This document shows positions 41,933 through 51,301 of a DNA stretch of 64,000 bases, piece after piece. A model generated the notes under the pieces. It did not search any database. It was not told the origin of the DNA and saw nothing but the letters and a program-made list of their open reading frames with translations. Origin of the DNA: Flavobacterium sp. JAS (GTDB taxonomy: Bacteria > Bacteroidota > Bacteroidia > Flavobacteriales > Flavobacteriaceae); the NCBI RefSeq assembly GCF_020991455.1, contig NZ_JAJMOX010000001.1:248001-312000 (forward strand), written 5' to 3'. Made by a program: the position numbers and the translations under genes. How positions within the stretch are numbered: position 1 is the first letter of the stretch; each line of letters starts with the position of its first letter.

Positions 41933-44900
41933 GTGAAAGCAAAAGGATTAGTTCTCGTGTTTTGTGTGTTTTTTATTTTTCAATCTTGTGGTAGAAAATC
42001 AGCTGCCGATTTCAATTCTGATTTTTCATTATTTAAAGAGTATATAGTCAGTTTCACGGGAGGAATAGTCTCGTCGGAATCTGATATTAGGGTAGTTTTA
42101 AATTTCGATAAAAAAGAATGGAAAGCTAATCAGGTTTTAGACAGTGATTTGTTCGATATTTCACCAAGCGTCGACGGAAAAGTCGTGGCACTTTCGACCA
42201 ATACAATTGCGTTTATTCCGGAGAAAAAGCTAAAACCAGGAACAGAATATCAAGTAACCCTGAAGTTGGATAAACTTATCAAAATTCCGAAAGAGAAAGA
42301 AAAAGAACTTTCAGAATTCAACTTTACGGTTAAAACAATCAAACAGGATTTCACGATTAATACAGCTGATATTCAGTCATACAGTAAAGAATATCAGTAT
42401 TTAAACTGTGTTTTAAAAACAGCAGATAATATTGATATTGAAACCGCTAAGAAACTGGTTTCGGCGCAACAAAAAGGGAAAGATCTTAAAATTAAATTCG
42501 CAAAAAACTCAGGTTCCGGAAAAGAATTCAGTTTTATAATTGACAGTATTCAGCGTTATTCAGAAGCAACAAATCTTGAGATTTTGTACGACGGAAGCGA
42601 TTTCGATATTGATCAAAAAGGACAATTAGATGTTCCGATTACGAATATAAACGAGTTTAAAATCGTAAAAGTTGAAGTTCCCGATGGAAGCAATCAATCG
42701 GTTTTAATTAATTTCTCTGAACCTTTAGAAAAAGGACAGGATTTTAAAGGTTTGGTTTCGATTCAGAATGCTAATAATTTGAAATTTTCGACTCAGGGAA
42801 ATCTGCTGAAAGTTTATTTTAGTAACGAAGCGCCGGCAAAAAAAGAAGAACCAGTTCCTGTTGCGGTTGAAGAATCTGCGGTTTCACTTGTAGATTCGTC
42901 TACAATTGTTGTTGATAGTGCGGCAGCGGTAGTTGATGATGCCGTAGAGGTTGTTCAGAATGAAGAAGCTAAACCGGAACAAATTCTGGCAGGAGATTTA
43001 TTGATTGAAGTTTTTCAGGGAATCGAAAGTCAGTATGGTAAAAAAATGGACTCTAATTACACGGAGAAAATCACTTTTGACCAAATAAAACCAAGTGTTC
43101 GTTTCATTAAAAACGGAACTATTCTGCCAAGTTCAAATAATCTAAAACTGAATTTTGAAGCCGTAAATTTAAGTGCAGTTGATGTAAAAGTTTATAAGAT
43201 TTATAAAAATAATATCCTGCAATTTCTTCAATACAATGAACTAAACGGAAGTCAGAACCTCAAAAAAGTGGCGCAGCCCGTCGCAAAAATGACTTTAAAT
43301 TTAAGTGAAAGCAAACTAATCAATCCAAGCAAGTGGAACACATTTGCATTAGATTTATCTAAAATAATTACGCCCGAACCAGGCGCAATCTACAGAGTAG
43401 AATTTGTTTACAAAAAGAAATATTCATTATACAAATGTGAATCTTCAGAAGAAAATGAGAGTGAAGGTGATGAAGACGAAGAAGTAGATGAAAATGACGT
43501 AAACTACAGCGGAAACTCCTACGATGATTACTATTATGACGATTATGAATGGAGAGAGAGTCAGGATCCGTGTACCAATTCGTATTATTACAATGCCAGA
43601 ATAGCAACTAATATTTTAGCGACAGATGTAGGTGTTATTGCCAAAAGAGGCGAGAATAAATCGTATTTGTTTGCCGTAAACAATATTGTCACGACAGAAC
43701 CAATTTCGAATGCACGCGTTGATTTGTACAATTACCAACAACAAAAAATCACTACAGGCGCAACAAGCAGTGAAGGAATTGCTTCTTTTCAGTTAGATAA
43801 ATTCGCCTATTTTGCTATTGTTACTCTTGGTGATCAATCGACTTACGTAAAGCTTGATGATGGACTTTCGTTATCTGTAAGTAATTTTGATGTTGCCGGT
43901 GAGACGTTACAAAAAGGTCTAAAAGGATTTATTTATGGAGAACGTGGCGTTTGGCGTCCGGGAGATAATTTGTATTTGTCATTTATCTTAAACGATGCCT
44001 CAAATAAATTACCAAAATCACATCCGATTAAATTCAGACTGAATGATCCAAATGGTAAAACAACGTATCAGACGATTCAAAAAACAAACGAATTAAATCA
44101 TTACAGTTTTACAGTTCCAACAAGTGCAGATGCGCCTACAGGAAATTGGGAAGCAATGATAAGTGTTGGTGGTGCGAAATTTTACAAAAGCATTAAAATT
44201 GAAACCATTAAACCGAATCGTTTAAAAATTAAAAACACTTTCCAAAGAGCTGTTTTATCCTCTTCTTATCCAAATACCAGTAATCTTGAAGTTACGTGGC
44301 TTCACGGTGCAATTGCTAAAAATCTGAATGTAGAAATGCAGGCTAAGTTTTCGCAACAGGCAACGACTTTTAAAGGATATGAAAAATTTACTTTTGATGA
44401 TTTAGTGCGTCAATTTAGTACTGAAGAAATAAATGTTTTCTCCGGAAAATTAAACGAAAACGGAAAAGCTTCGGTAAATATTGAACCTAAATTACAAGGA
44501 CAAGCACCAGGAATGCTTCGCGCTTCTTTCATTACAAAAGTATATGAAGAAGGTGGAGATTTTAGTACAGATGTTATTTCGACAACTTATTCGCCTTATA
44601 AAACTTATGTTGGTATAAAATCGCCGGAACCTAATAAATACGGGATGTTGGAAACCAGAACCAATAATCGTTTTGAAGTTGCAACCGTTGATGAAAACGG
44701 AAGACCAAAGTCTGTACGAAATCTGGAAGTAAAAGTTTATAAAGTAGAATGGCGTTGGTGGTGGGATGCATCCACAGATAATTTGTCGAATTATAATTCT
44801 TCAAACGCAACTACATCTTATAAAACCTTTATAATTAATACAGATGCCAACGGAAAAGGAGGTTTTCGGTTTGCTTTATCCGACGAAGAATGGGGACGTT

Positions 44901-47605
44901 ATTTAATTCGCGTTTCAGATAATCCAAATGGTCATGCAACAGCTTTAACCGTAAATATCGACTGGCCAATCTGGTCTGGGAAAACACGTAATAGAGATGC
45001 TTCTACAGCAAATATGTTAGTGTTTTCTACCGATAAAAAGAATTATGCAGTTGGCGAAAAAGCGCAAATATCTTTTCCTTCAAGTGAAGGCGGACGAGCT
45101 TTGATTTCGATTGAAAACGGATCAAAAGTAGTGCAGACAATTTGGGCAAAAACGCAAAAAGGAGAAACTAAAGTTGAAGTTCCAATTACGGCAGCAATGG
45201 CGCCAAACGTGTATTTTAACATCACACTTTTACAACCACACGCTTCAACCAAAAACGATTCGCCAATTCGTATGTACGGAATCGTTCCGATTGAAGTTGT
45301 AGATAAAAATACGATTCTTGCGCCAACACTTTCAATGCCGGATGTCTTAAAACCGGAACAAGCTTTTACAGTAAAAGTAGGTGAAAAAACAGGTAAAGAA
45401 ATGACGTATACGATTGCCGTTGTTGACGAAGGTTTATTGGATTTAACCCGTTTTAAAACGCCAAATGCGTGGGATAGTTTTTATGTTCGTGAAGCTTTGG
45501 GCGTTAAAACCTGGGATATTTACGATGATGTAATTGGCGCGTATGGCGGAAAAATAAATCAGATTTTTAGTATTGGTGGTGACCAGGATTTAGGTGGTGG
45601 AAAAGCCAAGAAAGCCAATCGATTTAAACCAGTTGTATTGTATTATGGCCCATTTAAATTAGAAAAAGGACAAACAAAATCACATCAATTAAAATTACCA
45701 AAATACATTGGTTCAGTTCGAACTATGATTGTTGCTGGTGACGCCAATACAAGTGCTTACGGAAGTGTTGAGAAAGCCACGCCGGTAAAAAGCCCGTTGA
45801 TGGTTTTGGCTTCATTACCGAGAAAAATTTCTCCTTCAGAAAAAGTGACGATTCCAGTTACGCTTTTTGCGACTGAAAAGAATATTAAAAATGTTTCTAT
45901 TCAGATAAAAACCAGCAACGGATTACAAGTAATGGGAAGTGCAACTCAATCTTTGACTTTTGCACAACCTGACGAGAAAATGGCGTATTTTAATTTGGTT
46001 GTGGGTTCTTCAACCGGAATAGCCAAAGTACAGGTAATTGCTACATCAGGAAAAGAGAAATCGGTTTATGATGTCGAAATTGATATGACGAACCCAAATC
46101 CGGTTACGAATACTTTTACCGATGTTATTTTGGCGCCAAATAGTACTAAAACTATTTCATGGAAGACCTTTGGAGTATCAGGAAGTAATAAAGCCAGATT
46201 GGAAGTTTCGTCAATGCCAACAATGAATTTAAACGGAAGATTGCAATATCTTATTCAATATCCGCATGGTTGTGTAGAGCAAACAACTTCGTCTGTTTTT
46301 CCTCAGTTGTTTTTGAACGATGTTGTCGATTTAGATGCAACCAGAAAAGGAATTATTCAAAAGAATATTACGGCGGGGATTACGAGATTAGGAAGTTTTC
46401 AATTGTCAAACGGAGGAGTGGCGTACTGGCAAGGAAATACAATTGCAGACGATTGGGGAACTTCATACGCAGGACATTTCTTGATTGAAGCCGAGAAAAA
46501 AGGATATGTTTTACCAATTAATTTTAAATCAAAATGGATTTCGTATCAACAGAAAGAAGCGAAACAATGGCGATTTGAACCTAAATACGGGAATGATTTA
46601 GCACAATCGTACAGATTATATACATTGGCTTTAGCCGGAAATGCTGATTTGTCTTCGATGAACAGATTACGAGAAACTAAAGGGATTTCGAATGAAAGTA
46701 AGCTACGTTTGGCTGCCGCTTATGTTTTGGCTGGGCAAAAATCAGCGGGACAAAATCTTTTGTTAAGCACCAGTATTGATAATGAATCGAGTAATTACAA
46801 TTATTACTATTACGGTTCAAGCGAAAGAAACAGAGCAATGGCTTTGGAAACTATGTTGCTTTTAGGACAAAAACAAAAAGCATTTACGATGGCTACAAAA
46901 CTAGCCAAAGAAATGTCAAATAACCAATGGATGAGCACGCAAACAACCGCGTATTGCTTGTATTCAATGTCTAAATTTGCTATTAGTAACGGTCCAAAAG
47001 GAATTAATCTTCAGTTTAGTAAAAGTGGAAAAGGCGAAACGATAAACACACAAAAAACAATTGCTGACAGAAGTTTGATTGTTCAAACGGGAGCAAATAG
47101 TGTTGTTCTTAAAAACCTTAAAAACAACACGGTTTATGTACGTGTTTTAAATACCGGAATATTACCTATCGGACAAGAAAATGCCATTCAAAGTGATGTT
47201 TCGGCTAATATTGTTTTCAAAAATAGAAAAGGCGGTATTATCAACGTTTCTAAAATTAGTCAGGGAACTGAGTTTATTGCTGAAGTTACCATCAGAAATC
47301 AAAGAAATGAAAGCGTTCAGAATGTTGCTTTATCGCAAATTCTGCCATCAGGTTTCGAGATTGTAAATACGCGTTTTACAGATTATGGCGACGCAACAAA
47401 CAACATCGCCGATTATATTGATATTCGTGACGACAGAACTAATTTCTATTTTGGAATGAAAGCCGGAGAAACAAAAGTCTTTAGAATTTTGCTAAATGCA
47501 TCGTATTTAGGGAATTATTACTTACCTGGATTACAATGCGAAGCCATGTATGACAATACATTTCTGGCAAGAACAAAAGGATTTTGGGTTGAGGTTGTAA
47601 AATAA
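41933..47605 (+). CDS. Bacterial alpha-2-macroglobulin lipoprotein with thioester motif
   Basis: 1890 aa, GTG start. A lipoprotein signal (MKAKGLVLVFCVFFIFQSCG, lipid Cys19) is followed by macroglobulin MG domains (MG2-like KGFIYGERGVWRPGDNLYLS near 660), an ANATO-free central region, TVAVVDEGLL-type block near 1165 and the thioester CVEQ at Cys1447-Gln1450, so covalent trapping of proteases should be possible. An unusual Asp/Glu/Tyr-rich stretch lies at about 501-545. Like E. coli YfhM it is followed by pbpC. Together they are thought to protect the periplasm and repair peptidoglycan after protease attack. Confidence 0.92.
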   Translation: MKAKGLVLVFCVFFIFQSCGRKSAADFNSDFSLFKEYIVSFTGGIVSSESDIRVVLNFDKKEWKANQVLDSDLFDISPSVDGKVVALSTNTIAFIPEKKLKPGTEYQVTLKLDKLIKIPKEKEKELSEFNFTVKTIKQDFTINTADIQSYSKEYQYLNCVLKTADNIDIETAKKLVSAQQKGKDLKIKFAKNSGSGKEFSFIIDSIQRYSEATNLEILYDGSDFDIDQKGQLDVPITNINEFKIVKVEVPDGSNQSVLINFSEPLEKGQDFKGLVSIQNANNLKFSTQGNLLKVYFSNEAPAKKEEPVPVAVEESAVSLVDSSTIVVDSAAAVVDDAVEVVQNEEAKPEQILAGDLLIEVFQGIESQYGKKMDSNYTEKITFDQIKPSVRFIKNGTILPSSNNLKLNFEAVNLSAVDVKVYKIYKNNILQFLQYNELNGSQNLKKVAQPVAKMTLNLSESKLINPSKWNTFALDLSKIITPEPGAIYRVEFVYKKKYSLYKCESSEENESEGDEDEEVDENDVNYSGNSYDDYYYDDYEWRESQDPCTNSYYYNARIATNILATDVGVIAKRGENKSYLFAVNNIVTTEPISNARVDLYNYQQQKITTGATSSEGIASFQLDKFAYFAIVTLGDQSTYVKLDDGLSLSVSNFDVAGETLQKGLKGFIYGERGVWRPGDNLYLSFILNDASNKLPKSHPIKFRLNDPNGKTTYQTIQKTNELNHYSFTVPTSADAPTGNWEAMISVGGAKFYKSIKIETIKPNRLKIKNTFQRAVLSSSYPNTSNLEVTWLHGAIAKNLNVEMQAKFSQQATTFKGYEKFTFDDLVRQFSTEEINVFSGKLNENGKASVNIEPKLQGQAPGMLRASFITKVYEEGGDFSTDVISTTYSPYKTYVGIKSPEPNKYGMLETRTNNRFEVATVDENGRPKSVRNLEVKVYKVEWRWWWDASTDNLSNYNSSNATTSYKTFIINTDANGKGGFRFALSDEEWGRYLIRVSDNPNGHATALTVNIDWPIWSGKTRNRDASTANMLVFSTDKKNYAVGEKAQISFPSSEGGRALISIENGSKVVQTIWAKTQKGETKVEVPITAAMAPNVYFNITLLQPHASTKNDSPIRMYGIVPIEVVDKNTILAPTLSMPDVLKPEQAFTVKVGEKTGKEMTYTIAVVDEGLLDLTRFKTPNAWDSFYVREALGVKTWDIYDDVIGAYGGKINQIFSIGGDQDLGGGKAKKANRFKPVVLYYGPFKLEKGQTKSHQLKLPKYIGSVRTMIVAGDANTSAYGSVEKATPVKSPLMVLASLPRKISPSEKVTIPVTLFATEKNIKNVSIQIKTSNGLQVMGSATQSLTFAQPDEKMAYFNLVVGSSTGIAKVQVIATSGKEKSVYDVEIDMTNPNPVTNTFTDVILAPNSTKTISWKTFGVSGSNKARLEVSSMPTMNLNGRLQYLIQYPHGCVEQTTSSVFPQLFLNDVVDLDATRKGIIQKNITAGITRLGSFQLSNGGVAYWQGNTIADDWGTSYAGHFLIEAEKKGYVLPINFKSKWISYQQKEAKQWRFEPKYGNDLAQSYRLYTLALAGNADLSSMNRLRETKGISNESKLRLAAAYVLAGQKSAGQNLLLSTSIDNESSNYNYYYYGSSERNRAMALETMLLLGQKQKAFTMATKLAKEMSNNQWMSTQTTAYCLYSMSKFAISNGPKGINLQFSKSGKGETINTQKTIADRSLIVQTGANSVVLKNLKNNTVYVRVLNTGILPIGQENAIQSDVSANIVFKNRKGGIINVSKISQGTEFIAEVTIRNQRNESVQNVALSQILPSGFEIVNTRFTDYGDATNNIADYIDIRDDRTNFYFGMKAGETKVFRILLNASYLGNYYLPGLQCEAMYDNTFLARTKGFWVEVVK

Positions 47606-47613
47606 AATATATG

Positions 47614-47722
47614 GCCCACGGATTGTACGGATTAAACGGATTTTTGCAGATTAATTTTTAAATTAAGTTGGACAAAAGTAAAACCCGTGTAAACTCGTTT
47701 AATCCGCGCAATCCGGGGGCTA
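47614..47722. repeat. GGATTAAACGGATTTTTGC-family repeat before pbpC
   Basis: CACGGATTGTACGGATTAAACGG and CGTTTAATCCGCGCAATCCG are inverted copies about 60 bases apart. A relative (AGCATTAATCCGC ... CAGTGTAATCTGTGGGC) is at 27669-27708 before the decarboxylase gene. Confidence 0.65.
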
Positions 47723-47735
47723 AAATTCAAAAGTT

Positions 47736-50111
47736 TTGAAAAATAAATTAATAGCGTTCTCACAACGCATTATAAATTGGATAAAAAAGAATAAAATAAA
47801 ATCAGCAATTGCATTTATGCTCTTGCTGATTTATTATTTCTCATTGCCGCGAACTTTGTTTCAGGAGCCTTATTCTACGGTGATTGAAAGTAAAGAAGGC
47901 GAGTTATTAGGAGCGAAAATTGCTCATGACGGACAATGGCGTTTTCCTGCACAAGACAGCGTTCCTGATAAATTCAAGAAATGTATTGTTTATTTTGAAG
48001 ACGAATATTTCTATAAACATCCGGGTTTTAATCCGGTTGCGATGGTAAATGCGATCAAGCAAAATAGAAAAGCAGGAAAAGTAGTCAGAGGCGGAAGTAC
48101 ATTGACACAGCAAGTTATTCGATTATCCAGAAAAGGAAAAGGAAGAACTTACTTTGAAAAAATCATAGAAATTATTCTGGCAACACGACTAGAATTAGGA
48201 TATTCAAAAGATGAAATTCTCGAATTATATGCGGCTCATGCGCCATTTGGCGGAAATGTTGTTGGGTTAGAAATGGCTTCGTGGCGTTATTTTGGCGTAC
48301 AATCAAATCAATTATCGTGGGCTGAAAATGCGACTTTGGCGGTTTTACCCAATGCGCCGAGTTTGATTTATCCGGGCAAGAATCAGATAAAATTACTGAA
48401 CAAACGCAATCGGCTTTTGTTAAAATTGAAACAGGAAGGAATTATTGACCAGCAGACATACGAACTTTCGGTTGAAGAACCTTTGCCTCAAAAACCCTAT
48501 GATTTACCTCAAATTGCACCTCATTTATTGCAAAGAGTGGCTAAAAATGAAGAAGGAACGAGGGTTAAAACAACAATTGATTATGCTTTGCAAAATAGAG
48601 TGAATCAAATTGCAAGATATTATTACAACCAATACAAGCAGAATGAAGTAAATAATCTGGCAATTTTGGTAATCGATGTTTCGAATAGAAATGTTATGAG
48701 CTACGTTGGTAATGCGCCAACAGATAAAGACCATCAAAAAGATGTTGATATTATTGATGCTCCAAGAAGTACAGGAAGTATTTTGAAGCCACTGTTATAT
48801 GCCGGAATGCTTGATGATGGCGAAATATTGCCGAATACTTTAGTTGCAGATATTCCAACGCAAATTGCGGGTTATACACCACAAAACTTCAATCTCACGT
48901 TTGATGGAGCTGTTCCTGCACATCGCGCTTTGTCACGATCGCTGAATATTCCGGCAGTTTTGATGCTGCAGGATTTTGGTGTGAATAAATTTTACGAGGA
49001 ATTGCAGAAATTCAAATTAAGGGATATTAATAAAACGCCGGATCATTATGGTTTGTCGCTTATTCTGGGTGGTGCAGAAAGTAATTTGTGGGATTTATGC
49101 CGAACCTACGCAAACTTGTCTTCTACGCTAAATTATTACGCTAAAAATCAGGCAAAATATCGATCAAATGAATTTACAGAGCTGAACTATAAAAATGATT
49201 TTGAACTCGATTTTGGCTCTGAAACGGATCAGAAGAATATTGTAGGCGCGGGTTCAATTTGGTTGACGTATAATGCAATGGAAGAAGTAAACAGGCCAGA
49301 AGGTGACGAAGCCTGGAAGTTTTATGACAGCTCATTAAAAATTGCATGGAAAACGGGAACGAGTTTTGGAAATCGTGATGCGTGGGCAATTGGTACAAAT
49401 TCAAAATATGTAGTTGGAGTTTGGGTAGGAAATGCGACGGGCGAAGGGAGACCAACGTTGACGGGAGTTACAAGTGCAGCGCCAATTTTATTTGATGTTT
49501 TTAATTTGTTACCAAGACAAAAATGGTTTCAGACGCCTTATAAAGATTTAGAAGAAGTTGAGGTTTGTCGTTTAAGTGGTTATCTGGCAAAAGAAGGTTG
49601 TCCGAAAATCAAGCAATGGGTTTCTAAAAAAGGGAAATCTACGGTGGTTTGCCCGTATCATAAAACGGTGCATTTAGATAAAACAGAAAAATTTCAAGTT
49701 AATAGCAGTTGCGAAAGCGTTGATAATATTGTGACTAAAAACTGGTTTGTTTTGCCGCCGGTTATGGCTTGGTATTACAAAAGTCAGCATATTGAATATT
49801 TGCCTTTACCGCCTTTTAAAGAAGATTGTCAAGGAACGCAATCTGTAAATATGGATTTTATTTATCCAAAAACGAATAGTAAAATCTACTTAACGAAGAA
49901 TTTTAATAGCGAAGTTCAACCTGTAATTCTCAAAGTTGCGTACTCAGAACGTGATCGCGAATTGTTTTGGTACGTTGATAACGTTTATAAAGCTACAACA
50001 AAAACGTTTCATGAATTGCCAATTATACCAACTTCAGGAACGCATTATATAACGGTTGTAGATGCTTTTGGGAATGAAATTAGGAGAAAAATTGAAATTA
50101 TCAGGGAGTAA
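47736..50111 (+). CDS. pbpC: Penicillin-binding protein 1C
   Basis: 791 aa, TTG start; the next ATG lies inside the membrane segment. One N-terminal membrane anchor (about 20-40), a glycosyltransferase domain (YFEDEYFYKHPGFNP, GGSTLTQQVIRLS, about 82-140), a transpeptidase domain with SxxK (STGSILKP near 350), SxN (SRSLNIPA) and KTG (WKTGTSFGN near 548), and the PBP1C-specific C-terminal domain. It polymerises and cross-links peptidoglycan. The macroglobulin gene precedes it by 130 bases, the classic pairing. Confidence 0.94.
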   Translation: MKNKLIAFSQRIINWIKKNKIKSAIAFMLLLIYYFSLPRTLFQEPYSTVIESKEGELLGAKIAHDGQWRFPAQDSVPDKFKKCIVYFEDEYFYKHPGFNPVAMVNAIKQNRKAGKVVRGGSTLTQQVIRLSRKGKGRTYFEKIIEIILATRLELGYSKDEILELYAAHAPFGGNVVGLEMASWRYFGVQSNQLSWAENATLAVLPNAPSLIYPGKNQIKLLNKRNRLLLKLKQEGIIDQQTYELSVEEPLPQKPYDLPQIAPHLLQRVAKNEEGTRVKTTIDYALQNRVNQIARYYYNQYKQNEVNNLAILVIDVSNRNVMSYVGNAPTDKDHQKDVDIIDAPRSTGSILKPLLYAGMLDDGEILPNTLVADIPTQIAGYTPQNFNLTFDGAVPAHRALSRSLNIPAVLMLQDFGVNKFYEELQKFKLRDINKTPDHYGLSLILGGAESNLWDLCRTYANLSSTLNYYAKNQAKYRSNEFTELNYKNDFELDFGSETDQKNIVGAGSIWLTYNAMEEVNRPEGDEAWKFYDSSLKIAWKTGTSFGNRDAWAIGTNSKYVVGVWVGNATGEGRPTLTGVTSAAPILFDVFNLLPRQKWFQTPYKDLEEVEVCRLSGYLAKEGCPKIKQWVSKKGKSTVVCPYHKTVHLDKTEKFQVNSSCESVDNIVTKNWFVLPPVMAWYYKSQHIEYLPLPPFKEDCQGTQSVNMDFIYPKTNSKIYLTKNFNSEVQPVILKVAYSERDRELFWYVDNVYKATTKTFHELPIIPTSGTHYITVVDAFGNEIRRKIEIIRE

Positions 50112-50229
50112 TACTTTTTTGAAATGGAATATAATTTAGCCTAAATAACCGTTTTTGATTTACATCAAAATTTTTACTTTTTTGTTTATAGACCTTTGCA
50201 GTGAATTAATTATTAAACAAAATTTAAAA

Positions 50230-50454
50230 ATGAAGAAGAAGTATTTTAAGTACATCAACACATTGTTTGTTGTGGTTCCAATGACGTTAATTATGGCTTT
50301 TGTTGGACTAATGCGTAATTATGGTTTTGGGGAAGATTGGTTTTTGAAATTCCTTAAAGCCTGGAGTGTTATGTTGCCTGTGGCTTATTTGGCAGCGTTT
50401 ATTATCATTCCGAATGCCAGGAAATTGGCTGAAAGAACAGCTGCTAAATCATAA
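50230..50454 (+). CDS. DUF2798-family small membrane protein
   Basis: 74 aa from ATG 50230; an upstream in-frame start (50155) would add 25 residues without support. Two membrane helices (about 8-27 and 45-63) with a short loop and a basic C-terminus (NARKLAERTAAKS). The pattern VVPMTLIMAFVGL and WSVMLPVAYLAAFIIIP fits DUF2798. Function unknown. A Crp-family gene follows 55 bases later and probably controls or accompanies it. Confidence 0.75.
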   Translation: MKKKYFKYINTLFVVVPMTLIMAFVGLMRNYGFGEDWFLKFLKAWSVMLPVAYLAAFIIIPNARKLAERTAAKS

Positions 50455-50509
50455 TTTACGGAATAGGTTTTTGTATATTCGTAAATAGTAGAAATTGATA
50501 ATTGATTGA

Positions 50510-51082
50510 ATGATAGAACAATTAAGTATTTACATTAAAAGCATTATAACAGTTACAGATGAAGAGTTAGTCCTAATTCTTTCTTATTTTAAACCGTTAA
50601 AGGTGGAAAAGAATGAGTCATTAGTACTTCAGGGACAAATGAATCAAAGAAGCTTTTTTGTGGGTTCAGGTTGCTTGCGAATATATTTTATTACCGAAAA
50701 CGGACAAGAAGCAACGCGATATTTAGCATTCGAGAATAATTTTGCGACTGCTTTGTGTAGTTTTATTTCAAACGAGCCATCGTTAGAATTCATTCAGGCG
50801 TTAGAACCAACGGAATTACTATATATTTCGAGTCAGGATTTTTATCATTTACTTGAAAATATTCCGGCATGGGAAAAATTTTATCGCGATTATTTAGAAC
50901 ACGCCTATGTAACTAATACTAATAGGCTGATGTCTTTCTTAACTCTTGATGCAACAGAAAGATACAAACAGTTGATGGATATAAATCCGAAAATAATTCA
51001 GCGTTTACCAAACAGAATCGTAGCAACTTACTTGAATATCTCGCAAGAAACACTGAGTAGATTAAAATCTAAACGCTACTAA
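50510..51082 (+). CDS. Crp/Fnr-family regulator
   Basis: 190 aa. A cyclic-nucleotide-binding-like N-terminal domain (LVLQGQMNQRSFFVGSGCLRI, about 38-58) and a C-terminal helix-turn-helix (LPNRIVATYLNISQETLSRLKS, 166-187, in part). It lacks the clustered cysteines of Fnr and the conserved cAMP ring residues of Crp, so the ligand is unknown. This type is common in Bacteroidetes beside small membrane proteins. It pairs with the DUF2798 gene. Confidence 0.85.
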   Translation: MIEQLSIYIKSIITVTDEELVLILSYFKPLKVEKNESLVLQGQMNQRSFFVGSGCLRIYFITENGQEATRYLAFENNFATALCSFISNEPSLEFIQALEPTELLYISSQDFYHLLENIPAWEKFYRDYLEHAYVTNTNRLMSFLTLDATERYKQLMDINPKIIQRLPNRIVATYLNISQETLSRLKSKRY

Positions 51083-51126
51083 TTTTTACTTTATTCAAGT
51101 TACATTTCTGAAAAGATCTTGTAAAA

Positions 51127-51180
51127 GATACAAGCGCATAGCTGGAAATAGCTCCTAAAAAATAGCCACGACCCGAGCGA
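51127..51180. repeat. Dispersed intergenic element, half copy
   Basis: AAAAGATACAAGCGCATAGC followed by TGGAAATAGCTCCTAAAAAA matches one side of the structured element at 19340-19420 read on the - strand (AAAAGATA...ACAGCGGGAA.TA). The opposite half (AGCCCCGATGGAAGC) is not present. Further repeat debris (CGACCCGAGCGATAGCG) follows. Confidence 0.5.
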
Positions 51181-51263
51181 TAGCGAATAGACGAAGTAAT
51201 TTACGAATTAAAACTTAAAAATAATTCGTGTTCATTCGTGTAATTAGTGGCAAAAAAAGCATA

Positions 51264-51296
51264 AAAAAACCGCCAATCTTTCGAGAGGCGGTTTTG
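51264..51296. terminator. Bidirectional terminator
   Basis: AAAACCGCC pairs with GGCGGTTTT (51287-51295) over a 12-base loop, with an A tract on the left and T residues on the right. It lies 6 bases after the rng stop and serves the - strand chiefly. Confidence 0.85.
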
Positions 51297-51301
51297 ATTT
51301 T

